Assembly: GCA_003427395.1 (NCBI GenBank)
Contig: BFEA01000081.1
Coordinates: 3,482,435-3,509,377, forward strand
Reading direction: 5' to 3'
Source of the DNA: Chara braunii
Taxonomy: Eukaryota > Streptophyta > Charophyceae > Charales > Characeae
Length of the DNA stretch: 26,943 bases
Below the pieces are notes generated by a model that was not told where the DNA came from, did not search any database, and was given only the letters and a program-made list of their open reading frames with translations. Every line of letters starts with the position of its first letter. The stretch's first letter is position 1. This document shows, piece after piece, positions 20,736-26,943 of this stretch. A program made the translations under genes and the position numbers.

Positions 20736-20893
20736 TGGAATACAACGCCCCCGCGTTCTATTTGAAGGGGTTAACAGAAATTTGATTATTTAGGGTAATT
20801 TGAGTATAACCCCCGAGCATTATTCAAGAATCCTTCACCGCCGCCTACGGCACCACATTGACTACCATCTTCACCCGGGGGCGTTGTATTCGA
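20736..20893. mobile_element. 158-bp inverted-repeat element
   Basis: TGGAATACAACGCCCCCG (20736-20753) and CGGGGGCGTTGTATTCGA (20876-20893) are inverted copies with one mismatch in 18. GAATACAACG is shared with the ends of the element at 15578. It overlaps the small foldback at 20712-20766, which suggests nesting. Confidence 0.6.
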
Positions 20894-21177
20894 GTAGAGC
20901 CGGGGTGTTCTATTTTATATTTTTTAAAGGTGAAGACGGGAATCAACCTGGTGTTGTAGGCAGCGGTGAAGGATCTGGCATCCGAGTGCTCCATGGGCTG
21001 TCACCAATTGCAGGAGGATTTGACGTCTTGTTCTTCCAACGAGAAACTCCACCCCCATCTGTGGATGATACAGGGGTTGTAGAGGAGCATAAAAAAAAAA
21101 AAAAAAGAGGAGAGGAGAACGCTTCACAGCGAGCATCTCTTATAAGTTATAACCTCGCCTGATTGCCACAGGGGGAA

Positions 21178-21264
21178 AGGGGCTAAGGGGGCGTTACGAG
21201 GACTCCCCCAATCCAATTTGAGGGGCTAAGGGGGCGTTACGAGGACCCCCCCCAATCCATTTTT
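21178..21264 (+). repeat. 43-bp tandem duplication
   Basis: AGGGGCTAAGGGGGCGTTAC, GAGGAC, CCCCAATCCA occurs twice, starting at 21178 and 21221, with small indels. Confidence 0.85.
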
Positions 21265-21279
21265 TCTACAGATTGGATG

Positions 21280-21660
21280 CTAGATAGAAAAAAAGAAATA
21301 CATCAGTCTTTAACATGCTCAATCTGAATCACAATATAATATGTACAATAAATCAAATATCCATATTGGTAATTATAATAATCTAATTATGTTATAATTA
21401 CAATATCAATTGCACGGGCAGCTCTGCCTGACTTAATGTTTTGTATAAAGCAAATAATAATTTACCCATCATGTCATCTAGATAAACAGAAAAGACAAAA
21501 AATTTCAAATTGACAGCAAGTACCTTAGTAACATTAACTCAATTGACATTAACATAATAAAAATATTATTTTCTTTCTATTTAAAAAGATTCCCCAAATA
21601 CCTAAAAGAAAATCACTATCGGGAATGGGAAGCCTGGATATCTACTAGGCAGTCTTTTTC
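21280..21660. other. AT-rich noncoding stretch
   Basis: Markedly AT-rich compared with its surroundings, with no open frame of note. I considered organelle-derived DNA but recognise no organelle gene. Confidence 0.4.
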
Positions 21661-21899
21661 CTCGACGATTGATCCTTCCTAGTCCTCATACCCAACTGAG
21701 TGGTACACCTCCTCTAAGGGTGCCGAATTTACCCTCCAGAGCCTTGGAGCAAGGGAGTTGTTTTTATTTGGGTTGCTGTTGCCTTCCACAAGCCGCTCGA
21801 GCTGTCCCACAAATCCCCAGATCCCTTTTTTCACCCAAGTTGATGCCGGGAGCCCTTGTGTAGGACAAGTGCATGTCGTTCCTCATCCAGAATCTGTGG

Positions 21900-22069
21900 G
21901 GGTGTCCAAACAACTGCTGTCCACAATTCCTGCCAACGCACAGAAATATTTCATTTCTTCTAACCTCTCTCTCTCTCTCTCTCTCTCTCCGATGTGCACC
22001 TCATCCATACCACACTTGAAACAACAGCTCTCCACAATTTGTGCCACCGCGTAGACATATTCATTTCTT

Positions 22070-22127
<58 letters not shown>

Positions 22128-22148
22128 CGTAGACATATTTCATTTCTT

Positions 22149-22190
<42 letters not shown>

Positions 22191-22195
22191 GGTTT
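21900..22195 (+). repeat. (CT)n blocks separated by a repeated linker
   Basis: Three (CT)n blocks follow ATATTTCATTTCTTC(T/G) linkers. CCGCGTAGACATAT occurs at about 22048 and 22125, with a diverged form (CAACGCACAGAAATAT) at about 21934. CAACTGCTGTCCACAATT (about 21911) and CAACAGCTCTCCACAATT (about 22022) mark a larger duplicated unit of roughly 110 bp. Open frames in this block are by-products. Confidence 0.85.
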
Positions 22196-22199
22196 GATG

Positions 22200-22833
22200 G
22201 ATGTTCCGACATTCCCTGAGATCCTGAGATACAGTTTCTGAGAGGGAGAGGGAGTTGCACAATGACTTCAATGGTTCCATCTGACCGGATCTCTGGCAAG
22301 ATGTAGTCAAAAGTCAAGAAAGTTTTACCCAGTGTAACCATATGCTCTGAGCCCACAGACGGTCATAAATTGTTACTGGACTTTTTTTCTTGTTTTTTCA
22401 TTCCCACCTCGTGGCCAAAACAATAACAAATCCGTATTGATATATGTAAATCCTGCCTTCAAATTCCAAATGTTTTTGCAACACATTCAAATTTATCGAA
22501 AGCCCAAATGTATCTGGATCTTGGAACAATCCAGTAACATTTATAAAGTTGTGCACCGAAGTGGGGTGCCATATATGATCAGAACTCAGGGTATACTTAC
22601 AGAAGAGGGATCCCTTTTTGCCCTTGTCAGATGGTACAAATTGGGTCTCGCTCCACTACTCTCGACATTCACGATGGACAAAAACCATGGCGATGTATCT
22701 TTCCATGTTCCACCGGAACATTCACTCTCGCTTTGCACATGTCTAGAATAGCGGAGCGAGGCGCATTCCACCTTCACCCTTAGAAGGGGGTGCACTGGTG
22801 TGTCTGAAGATTCTCAACTGCCAACTGGCTTGA

Positions 22834-22836
<3 letters not shown>
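22200..22836. other. No gene called; dispersed repeat at 22690-22770
   Basis: A 104-codon plus-strand frame (22437-22751) has no recognisable motif, and its end overlaps the dispersed repeat related to 14305-14385. Confidence 0.5.

Positions 22837-22884
<48 letters not shown>
22837..22884 (+). repeat. (GA)n microsatellite
   Basis: About 24 GA units, with a shorter GA block about 25 bases downstream. Confidence 0.97.
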
Positions 22885-22888
<4 letters not shown>

Positions 22889-23057
22889 GGGTGACCACCT
22901 TGAGATGTCAAGAGAGAGAGAGAGAAAGAAGGCGACCGCCGTGAGATGTAATCATCAAACTGACCATCTGGAGTTAGTTCAGTATCGTTCTATATCTCAT
23001 TCATTCATTTATGTCATGATTCGAACTCGGGTATAAATTTTATTTATTGATTTATTA

Positions 23058-23222
23058 TATATATCGTCACAAACAGAACTGCCCGGTAAACCGTAGGCAG
23101 AGAGAGAGAAGAGGACAACAAACGAGGAGCTGTGACAAACTGTTTTGTCGAAGTTTCACCTCTGCAGAATCCCCTCACTGAGTACACTGTAAATGATAAT
23201 CTACCTTAACCAAAATCAAAGT
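23058..23222 (-). mobile_element. Retrozyme-like repeat, copy 1 (ribozyme core deleted)
   Basis: This copy aligns along its length with 23370-23565. It shares TCGTCACAAACAGAACTGCC, CCGTAGGCAGAGAGA, GACAAACTGTTT, CTGCAGAATCCCCTCAC and TTAACCAAAATCAAAG (plus-strand words). Compared with copy 2 it lacks 29 bases (equivalent to 23476-23504), exactly the part holding CTGATGA and stem I. It should therefore be unable to self-cleave. A TA run borders it on the left. Confidence 0.8.
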
Positions 23223-23352
23223 AGACTATCACTCACCCACACCAGATGGAAAACTCTGTACTGTCGGTTCACACCCCATCACAAGCCAGCAAAATATCCA
23301 CGAAATAAAGAAAGGTCTGTCACAGCCAAAAAATACACTCCAGACACGCCGC

Positions 23353-23353
23353 N
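23353..23353. other. Single ambiguous base (N)
   Basis: One N between repeat copies 1 and 2. It could be a contig join, as at 17460, so the spacing of the copies should be treated with care. Confidence 0.9.
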
Positions 23354-23369
23354 GGCACTAGAGGCACAG

Positions 23370-23564
23370 CATATATATCGTCACAAACAGAACTGCCCGG
23401 TAAAACCGTAGGCAGAGAGAAAGAAGAGGACAACAAAGGAGGGGCTTTGACAAACTGTTTCGTCGGAGTTTCACCGACTCATCAGGAGGCTGAACCCTCA
23501 ACAGTCTGCAGAATCCCCTCACAGATTACACTGTAAATGATAATCTATCTTAACCAAAATCAAA

Positions 23565-23565
<1 letters not shown>
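23370..23565 (-). mobile_element. Retrozyme-like repeat, copy 2 (intact hammerhead)
   Basis: About 196 bp, bordered by TA runs on both sides and with no open frame. It is the only one of three copies that keeps the complete hammerhead ribozyme (23450-23509). Small noncoding retroelements with hammerhead ribozymes, called retrozymes, are known in plants. They rely on other elements' enzymes to move, and their RNA is cut and circularised with help from the ribozyme. I see no primer-binding site or polypurine tract, so full retrozyme structure is not shown. Confidence 0.6.
23450..23509 (-). ncRNA. Hammerhead ribozyme, type III
   Basis: Reading the minus strand from 23509: stem III 5' strand GCAGACTG (23509-23502) is followed by UU (23501-23500). 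Stem I is GAGG (23499-23496) and CCTC (23489-23486) around a six-base loop. The conserved CTGATGA follows (23485-23479). Stem II is GTCGG (23478-23474) and CCGAC (23466-23462) around a seven-base loop. Then comes GAAA (23461-23458), and stem III closes with CAGTTTGT (23457-23450). Stem III has eight pairs, two of them G-U. All core positions fit the hammerhead consensus. The cleavage triplet is GUU, so cutting is predicted between 23500 and 23499. GUU is permitted but usually slower than GUC. Stem III is the open helix, which is the type III arrangement of plant retrozymes. Confidence 0.8.

Positions 23566-23611
<46 letters not shown>
23566..23611 (+). repeat. (TA)n microsatellite
   Basis: About 23 TA units between repeat copies 2 and 3. 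Further TA blocks border copies 1 and 3. Confidence 0.97.
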
Positions 23612-23612
<1 letters not shown>

Positions 23613-23629
23613 GATATATATATACATAT

Positions 23630-23729
23630 ATCTATCGTCACAAACAGAACTGCCCGGTAAACCGTAGGCAGAGAGAGAGAAGAGGACAACAAACAAGGGG
23701 CTGTGACAAACTGTTTCGTCGGAGTTTCA
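23630..23729 (-). mobile_element. Retrozyme-like repeat, copy 3 (truncated in the ribozyme)
   Basis: It matches copy 2 from TCGTCACAAACAGAAC to GTCGGAGTTTCA and then runs straight into a TA block at about 23730. The break falls in the loop of stem II, so the catalytic CTGATGA, stem I and the cleavage site are missing. Confidence 0.8.
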
Positions 23730-24293
23730 TGTATATATATATATATTTTTACTGCATTCTGATTTCAAGCAACGACAAAAATTGAACCATTAGAACAAAA
23801 CAAGAACAACAAGAAAGTTGTAATAACCCAACATTTCACAAAATCCAGAAAAAGAAGGGGGAGAAGGAAAGCCCGTGGGGGAAGGGGGGGGAGGGGGGGG
23901 AGGCAGATGTGTGGGAGAGGAGGAAGTGGCTAACAAATTGAATCAATCATATTCTGAAGTGACTAAATTACTTAACATTCGTAAATTACTGAAAATTCGT
24001 AAATTACTGAGAAAATTTGGCTTCCACTTCTCCCGAAATGTCATTAAATTTCAAGAACTGTCAACAAAATATGCTAATCTTTAACACACAAATAATAATA
24101 ATAATAAAATAATTCAAGAAAAACAATTCAAAAATGTCAACGAAAGGTAGTGATTATCTTTCGCAAAATAATAAACTTTAATAAAGTAAACCGACTCTGA
24201 AAAACAATATGCAGGGCGTAGAAGAGGAGGGGAAGGGTAGGGGAGAGGAGGGGGGGAGAGGAGGGGGGGAGAGGAGAGTGCGAGAGATTACCT
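23730..24293. other. No gene; G-rich tracts
   Basis: G-rich runs at about 23875-23903 and 24218-24287 could form G-quadruplexes on the plus strand. A 17-bp direct repeat containing TTCGTAAATTACTGA lies at about 23978-24011. An (AAT)n block lies at about 24091-24106. Confidence 0.6.
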
Positions 24294-24460
24294 GTGACTG
24301 CTTTGGCCACACACAAGGCACTGGGCACCCCCCCTGCAAGTGCACTGGCTGATGAATGGTTGGCACTATTCGTGCTTCTGCGGTCGGCAGCCATGCGGCA
24401 TCCTCACTTGAGGGAGGTGTTCTCTCTACCCTGCTACTCCTTTCTGACGAAGACAAACCC
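24294..24460 (+). other. Possible exon, unidentified
   Basis: A plus-strand frame of about 55 codons has protein-like composition, with an amphipathic stretch (DEWLALFVLLRSAAMRHPHL). It ends in front of a good splice donor, CCCAG/GTAAGC, at 24460/24461. The 5' side is a purine-rich tract with no polypyrimidine-AG acceptor. The minus strand also has a splice-compatible reading of the same bases, with an acceptor-like TTTGTCTTCGTCAG and a donor-like CACAG/GTAATC. The strand is therefore uncertain. I recognise no family. Confidence 0.22.
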
Positions 24461-24545
24461 AGGTAAGCCTTTATACATAAAAATTGATTAAATATATATA
24501 TTTACAAACTGCTATAGCGTTCATTTGGCAGGGGTGGCCTTCCGT

Positions 24546-25481
24546 TCACAAGCCAGACCCATTTTCCAGCTCCACCTCTCCCAAGTACTTACTCAGCCAA
24601 GGGTTCTGGACGCTGTCGGGGCCATCCTCCAGCTCTTTGGAATGACAGATACCCTCAACCCTCCCTGCCTTGAGAAAACAGACCCTGTCTGCTAGCCGCC
24701 GGACCTGATCGATGTTGTGCGACACCATCACGACCGTCAATCCGCAGTTCTCTCGGAGCGAGAGGATCGTTTTCTCTACTGTCCTTGTTGCCGTAGGATC
24801 AAGAGCACTGGTCGGTTCATCCAGAAGCAGAACCTCTGGGTTGTTCGCCAGCACTCGGGCCAGAGCGACTCTCTGTGCCTGGCCTCCTGACAATCCTGCC
24901 ACTGACCTGGACGCCAGCTCCGCCTCCAGACCCACTGTGTTGAGAAGTTCCCCCACTTCGGCGTCCGGAAGGTTCTTCCCTTGGAGAGCTGGACCATACC
25001 TTACGTTGTCTGCGACGGACCCGTCGAACAGACATGTCGCTTGGAACATCATCCCTACACGTCTGCGCAACACCGGGGCACTCATCTTCGTCACATCCTC
25101 ACCGTTCAAGAAGACACTGTCGCACGGCGGCTGCCATAACCGATTCATCGCGCGTAGGATGGTCGTCTTCCCACTCCCATTGGGTCCTAAAAGCGCAAAG
25201 ATTTCGCCTCGGCATACCTCGAAAGAGATGTCGTCCAAGATCTTCGCGCCATTGGGAGCAGTGAAGTGGAGCCTCTGCACCGACAGCTTGGTGTCGGACC
25301 CACTGCAATCAAGACCATTACCTTCCAGGCTTCCTGCCGTCTGCAGCCGTCGGAATGCAGCAGAGGACGATGAGCCTGAACCAGATGACAACAAAGGCTC
25401 AGTGATGCTCATCACATGGCTACCATCTAGAGGATGCTCTTCTCCGTTCCTCCCTTCCCCACCAAAGGTTGTCGTCGCCAT
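24546..25481 (-). CDS. STAR1: STAR1-like ABC transporter ATPase
   Basis: A 311-residue ATP-binding subunit of an ABC transporter with no membrane domain of its own. Motifs in order: Walker A GPNGSGKTT (residues 99-107), Q-loop Gln147 in MFQATCLFDG, signature LSGGQ (197-201), Walker B VLLLDEP (217-223, catalytic Glu222) and H-loop His255. SVADNVRYGP and the region up to the signature resemble plant STAR1 (ABCI17). STAR1 pairs with the membrane protein STAR2/ALS3 in a complex linked to aluminium tolerance and UDP-glucose transport; bacterial FetA is a relative. The first 75-80 residues are Gly/Ser-rich and precede the ATPase fold. The start is the first ATG in the frame, at 25481; the frame stays open upstream to 25649 but has no ATG there. 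One uninterrupted exon. Another class I ABC ATPase is the main alternative. The partner gene is not in the window. Confidence 0.85.
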   Translation of the reverse strand: MATTTFGGEGRNGEEHPLDGSHVMSITEPLLSSGSGSSSSAAFRRLQTAGSLEGNGLDCSGSDTKLSVQRLHFTAPNGAKILDDISFEVCRGEIFALLGPNGSGKTTILRAMNRLWQPPCDSVFLNGEDVTKMSAPVLRRRVGMMFQATCLFDGSVADNVRYGPALQGKNLPDAEVGELLNTVGLEAELASRSVAGLSGGQAQRVALARVLANNPEVLLLDEPTSALDPTATRTVEKTILSLRENCGLTVVMVSHNIDQVRRLADRVCFLKAGRVEGICHSKELEDGPDSVQNPWLSKYLGEVELENGSGL

Positions 25482-25720
25482 CACAACTCTGTCCACAGTC
25501 CGATAAGAATAAGGGGATCTTGTTGTTCTTACGGAGAGTACACACCTAGAATGCTTCCCAGCTCGAGCAGCCAGCCCGCTGCAGCCTGTAAACCTCTGAT
25601 GAAATTTTTGAGAAAAGGAAAAAAGAGGTAGTGCAAAGAAGAATGCCAAAATGACAAGAAAAAAACAGTCAATGACAAGAAAAAAAAACAGTTAAAGAAT
25701 AATAATCTAGGCTAAACTCC
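25482..25720 (-). promoter_or_regulatory. Upstream region of the STAR1-like gene
   Basis: This is the presumed 5' untranslated region and promoter. A 21-22 bp direct repeat (ATGACAAGAAAAAAACAGT on the plus strand) lies at 25651-25671 and 25672-25693. I see no clear TATA box. The reading frame remains open upstream of the ATG, so an upstream exon or non-ATG start cannot be wholly excluded. Confidence 0.35.
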
Positions 25721-25905
25721 GGGCCGCCCGGCTGCCAGCTCGTCGCCCCGGGGGGGGGGGCCGGGCTGCCTGACCAGTCGTTCCGCCCGGTTGGCCACCG
25801 GGCAACCCCAGCGCATCGTCGAGGTTTTTTTTTTTTTTTTTTTCGTCGCGGGGGGTCTTCTTCCCCCCAAAGGAGGCCATGGATGGGAAAAAAAAAAAAA
25901 AAGAA

Positions 25906-26005
25906 GGGCTGGTAGGCCCAATTCGAACAATTTCAAATCGGGGCCCATCGATCAACGGCCCAGATGGGCCGCGATTGAAATAGTTCAAATCGGGTCTACC
26001 AGCCC
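25906..26005. repeat. 100-bp foldback with 43-bp arms
   Basis: The left arm (25906-25949, starting GGGCTGGTAGGCCC) and right arm (25963-26005, ending CTACCAGCCC) are inverted copies with roughly five or six mismatches and one indel. The loop is 13 bases. A and T runs just outside extend the pairing. It may be a small MITE or a microRNA-like hairpin source. It does not share the CGAATACAACG ends of the other foldbacks. Confidence 0.75.
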
Positions 26006-26013
26006 TTTTTTTT

Positions 26014-26205
26014 CATGTGTTGCTTCTAGTTTCCCGCCCGATTGTTCACTATGCCCGACCCGACGCCTCACTTCGGCCGACGGGTGCATTCGTCGTCGCC
26101 TTCGAACCCCACGCCCACCAATGCAGTCGACGCCCCCCCGACGCCGGCGAAGAACACCATCGCGCTGCCCGCTGACGCCCCCCGACGCGCGCCACGGTGA
26201 GTGTG
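26014..26205. other. GC-rich, CpG-rich noncoding stretch
   Basis: Dense in CGACG and CGCC words, in contrast with the AT-rich flanks. An open frame runs through it but continues into simple repeats and shows no domain. Confidence 0.5.
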
Positions 26206-26208
26206 TTA

Positions 26209-26213
<5 letters not shown>

Positions 26214-26278
<65 letters not shown>
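26214..26278 (+). repeat. (GA)n microsatellite
   Basis: About 32 uninterrupted GA units, running directly into a pyrimidine tract. Confidence 0.97.
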
Positions 26279-26281
<3 letters not shown>

Positions 26282-26520
26282 TCTTCCTCCTCTTATCCTC
26301 TTCCTCTTCTTCTTCCTCCTCTTATCCTCCTCTTCTTCTTCTTCTTCCTCCTCTTATCTTCCTGCTCTTATCCTCTCTTCTTCTTCCTCCTCTTATCCTC
26401 CTCTTCTTCTTCTTCTTCCTCCTCTTATCGTCGTCCTCTTCTTCTTCTTCTTCTTCTTCTTCTTCTTCTTCTTCTTCTTCTTCTTCTTCTTCTCCTCCTC
26501 TTCTTCTTCTTCCTCTTCTT
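26279..26520 (+). repeat. (TTC)n / (TCC)n pyrimidine tract
   Basis: An almost pure pyrimidine strand with repeated CTTCCTCCTCTTATC blocks, followed by a long perfect TTC run. The purine-to-pyrimidine switch at 26278 makes the two tracts mirror-like. Serine- and phenylalanine-rich open frames here are repeat translations. Confidence 0.95.
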
Positions 26521-26554
26521 GCCCCCCCTGCCCGCCATTAGCAATCACCAGTTC

Positions 26555-26943
26555 CGCTTTTTTTTTTTTTTTTTTTTAATCTGCCTCGTGCGCGCGTGTG
26601 TTGGGCTGTGTCTCCTACACCACCCCCCTTCTTCTTCTTCTTCTTCTTCTACTTCTTTTTTCTTCTTCTTCTTCTTCCCACCCTTTCTGAGCTCCCGCCC
26701 TCCATCCTTTCTCGCCCTCCCTTTCTCACCCCTTGCCCATCTTCCAGCTTCATCTTCTTCTTCTTCTCACCCACCCTTTCGCACCCCCCTCCCATCTTTT
26801 TCTTCATCTTCTTCTTCCTCCTCCTCTTCTCCTCCTTTCTTCTTCTTCTTCTTCTTCTTCTTCTTTTTCTTCTTCTTCTTCTTCTTCTTCTTCTTCTTCT
26901 TCTTCTTCTTGACCCCTCCTGCCCACCATCACCAACCCCCCCC
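26555..26943 (+). repeat. T run and (TTC)n-rich tract to the window end
   Basis: A T run at about 26559-26577 precedes pyrimidine-rich sequence with several (TTC)n blocks; the longest lie at about 26836-26863 and 26870-26910. CCACCCTTTCTGAGCTCCC, CACCCACCCTTTCGCACC and similar spacers lie between them. No gene is visible. Confidence 0.95.

Noticed and set aside
21280-21660. Organelle DNA insertion
   Set aside because: It is AT-rich, but no organelle gene or intron motif is recognisable.
23013-23030. B-box-like GAGTTCGAATC on the minus strand
   Set aside because: There is no A box within the expected distance upstream.
23450-23509. Reading the ribozyme as type I with a two-pair stem III and a GUC site
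   Set aside because: The short stem III is possible, but the bases after GUC cannot pair with those before CTGATGA, so stem I would be missing. The type III fold satisfies all helices.
25596-25602. CTGATGA on the plus strand upstream of the STAR1-like gene
   Set aside because: It is followed by AATTTTTGAGAAAA, which cannot form stem II.
25482-25649. 56-residue N-terminal extension of the STAR1-like protein
   Set aside because: The open frame upstream of 25481 has no ATG; its first codon is TTG.
26197-26579. Large open frames at the 3' end
   Set aside because: They translate (GA)n, (TTC)n and T runs and give Arg/Glu, Ser and Phe homopolymers.

Overview
This is a gene-poor, repeat-rich stretch of nuclear DNA from a green-lineage eukaryote. 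Its ubiquitin carries the residues usual in plants (Ser19, Asp24, Ala57). It also has an ABC ATPase of the plant STAR1 type, AAACCCTAA-type telo-box motifs, many (GA)n and (TTC)n tracts, and scaffold-style N gaps. A large charophyte-type streptophyte genome such as Chara would fit, but that is inference. Two intact protein-coding genes can be supported: a ubiquitin-eL40 fusion on the plus strand (8293-8679) and a STAR1-like ABC ATPase on the minus strand (24546-25481). Both coding regions are free of introns.

Layout. 1-4.0 kb: a (GA)n edge, then decayed minus-strand coding-like sequence I cannot identify. 4.1-4.8 kb: broken minus-strand retrotransposon integrase. 5.6-6.3 kb: two tRNA-like (SINE-type) modules, the first inside a pair of inverted 16-17 bp repeats. 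6.6-7.8 kb: diverged tandem repeats. 7.8-9.2 kb: the ubiquitin gene and its flanks. 9.2-10.2 kb: two minisatellites, one rich in GCGGGAAA and one in TTAGGGTTT. 11.5-12.0 kb and 12.5-21 kb: short elements with terminal inverted repeats, several sharing an end related to CTTCCCCCGAATACAACG. 12.35-14.9 kb: a satellite whose units carry (GA)n blocks, with a 265-bp gap. 15.2-15.57 kb: a 12-bp minisatellite. 17.4-17.9 kb: an assembly duplication beside a second integrase fragment. 19.9-22.2 kb: more repeats. 23.0-23.7 kb: three copies of a TA-flanked repeat. 24.5-25.5 kb: the STAR1-like gene. 25.9-26.0 kb: a near-perfect foldback. 26.2 kb to the end: long pyrimidine-rich tracts.

The best candidate for an undescribed system is in the 23-kb repeat. 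On the minus strand, the middle copy (23450-23509) contains every element of a hammerhead self-cleaving ribozyme: CTGATGA, a 5-bp stem II, GAAA, an 8-bp stem III, a closed 4-bp stem I and a GUU cleavage triplet. The two neighbouring copies have lost the catalytic core. This points to a small retrozyme-like, non-coding retroelement.

The two intact genes are unrelated in function (protein turnover/ribosome supply, and membrane transport) and nothing suggests that they act together.
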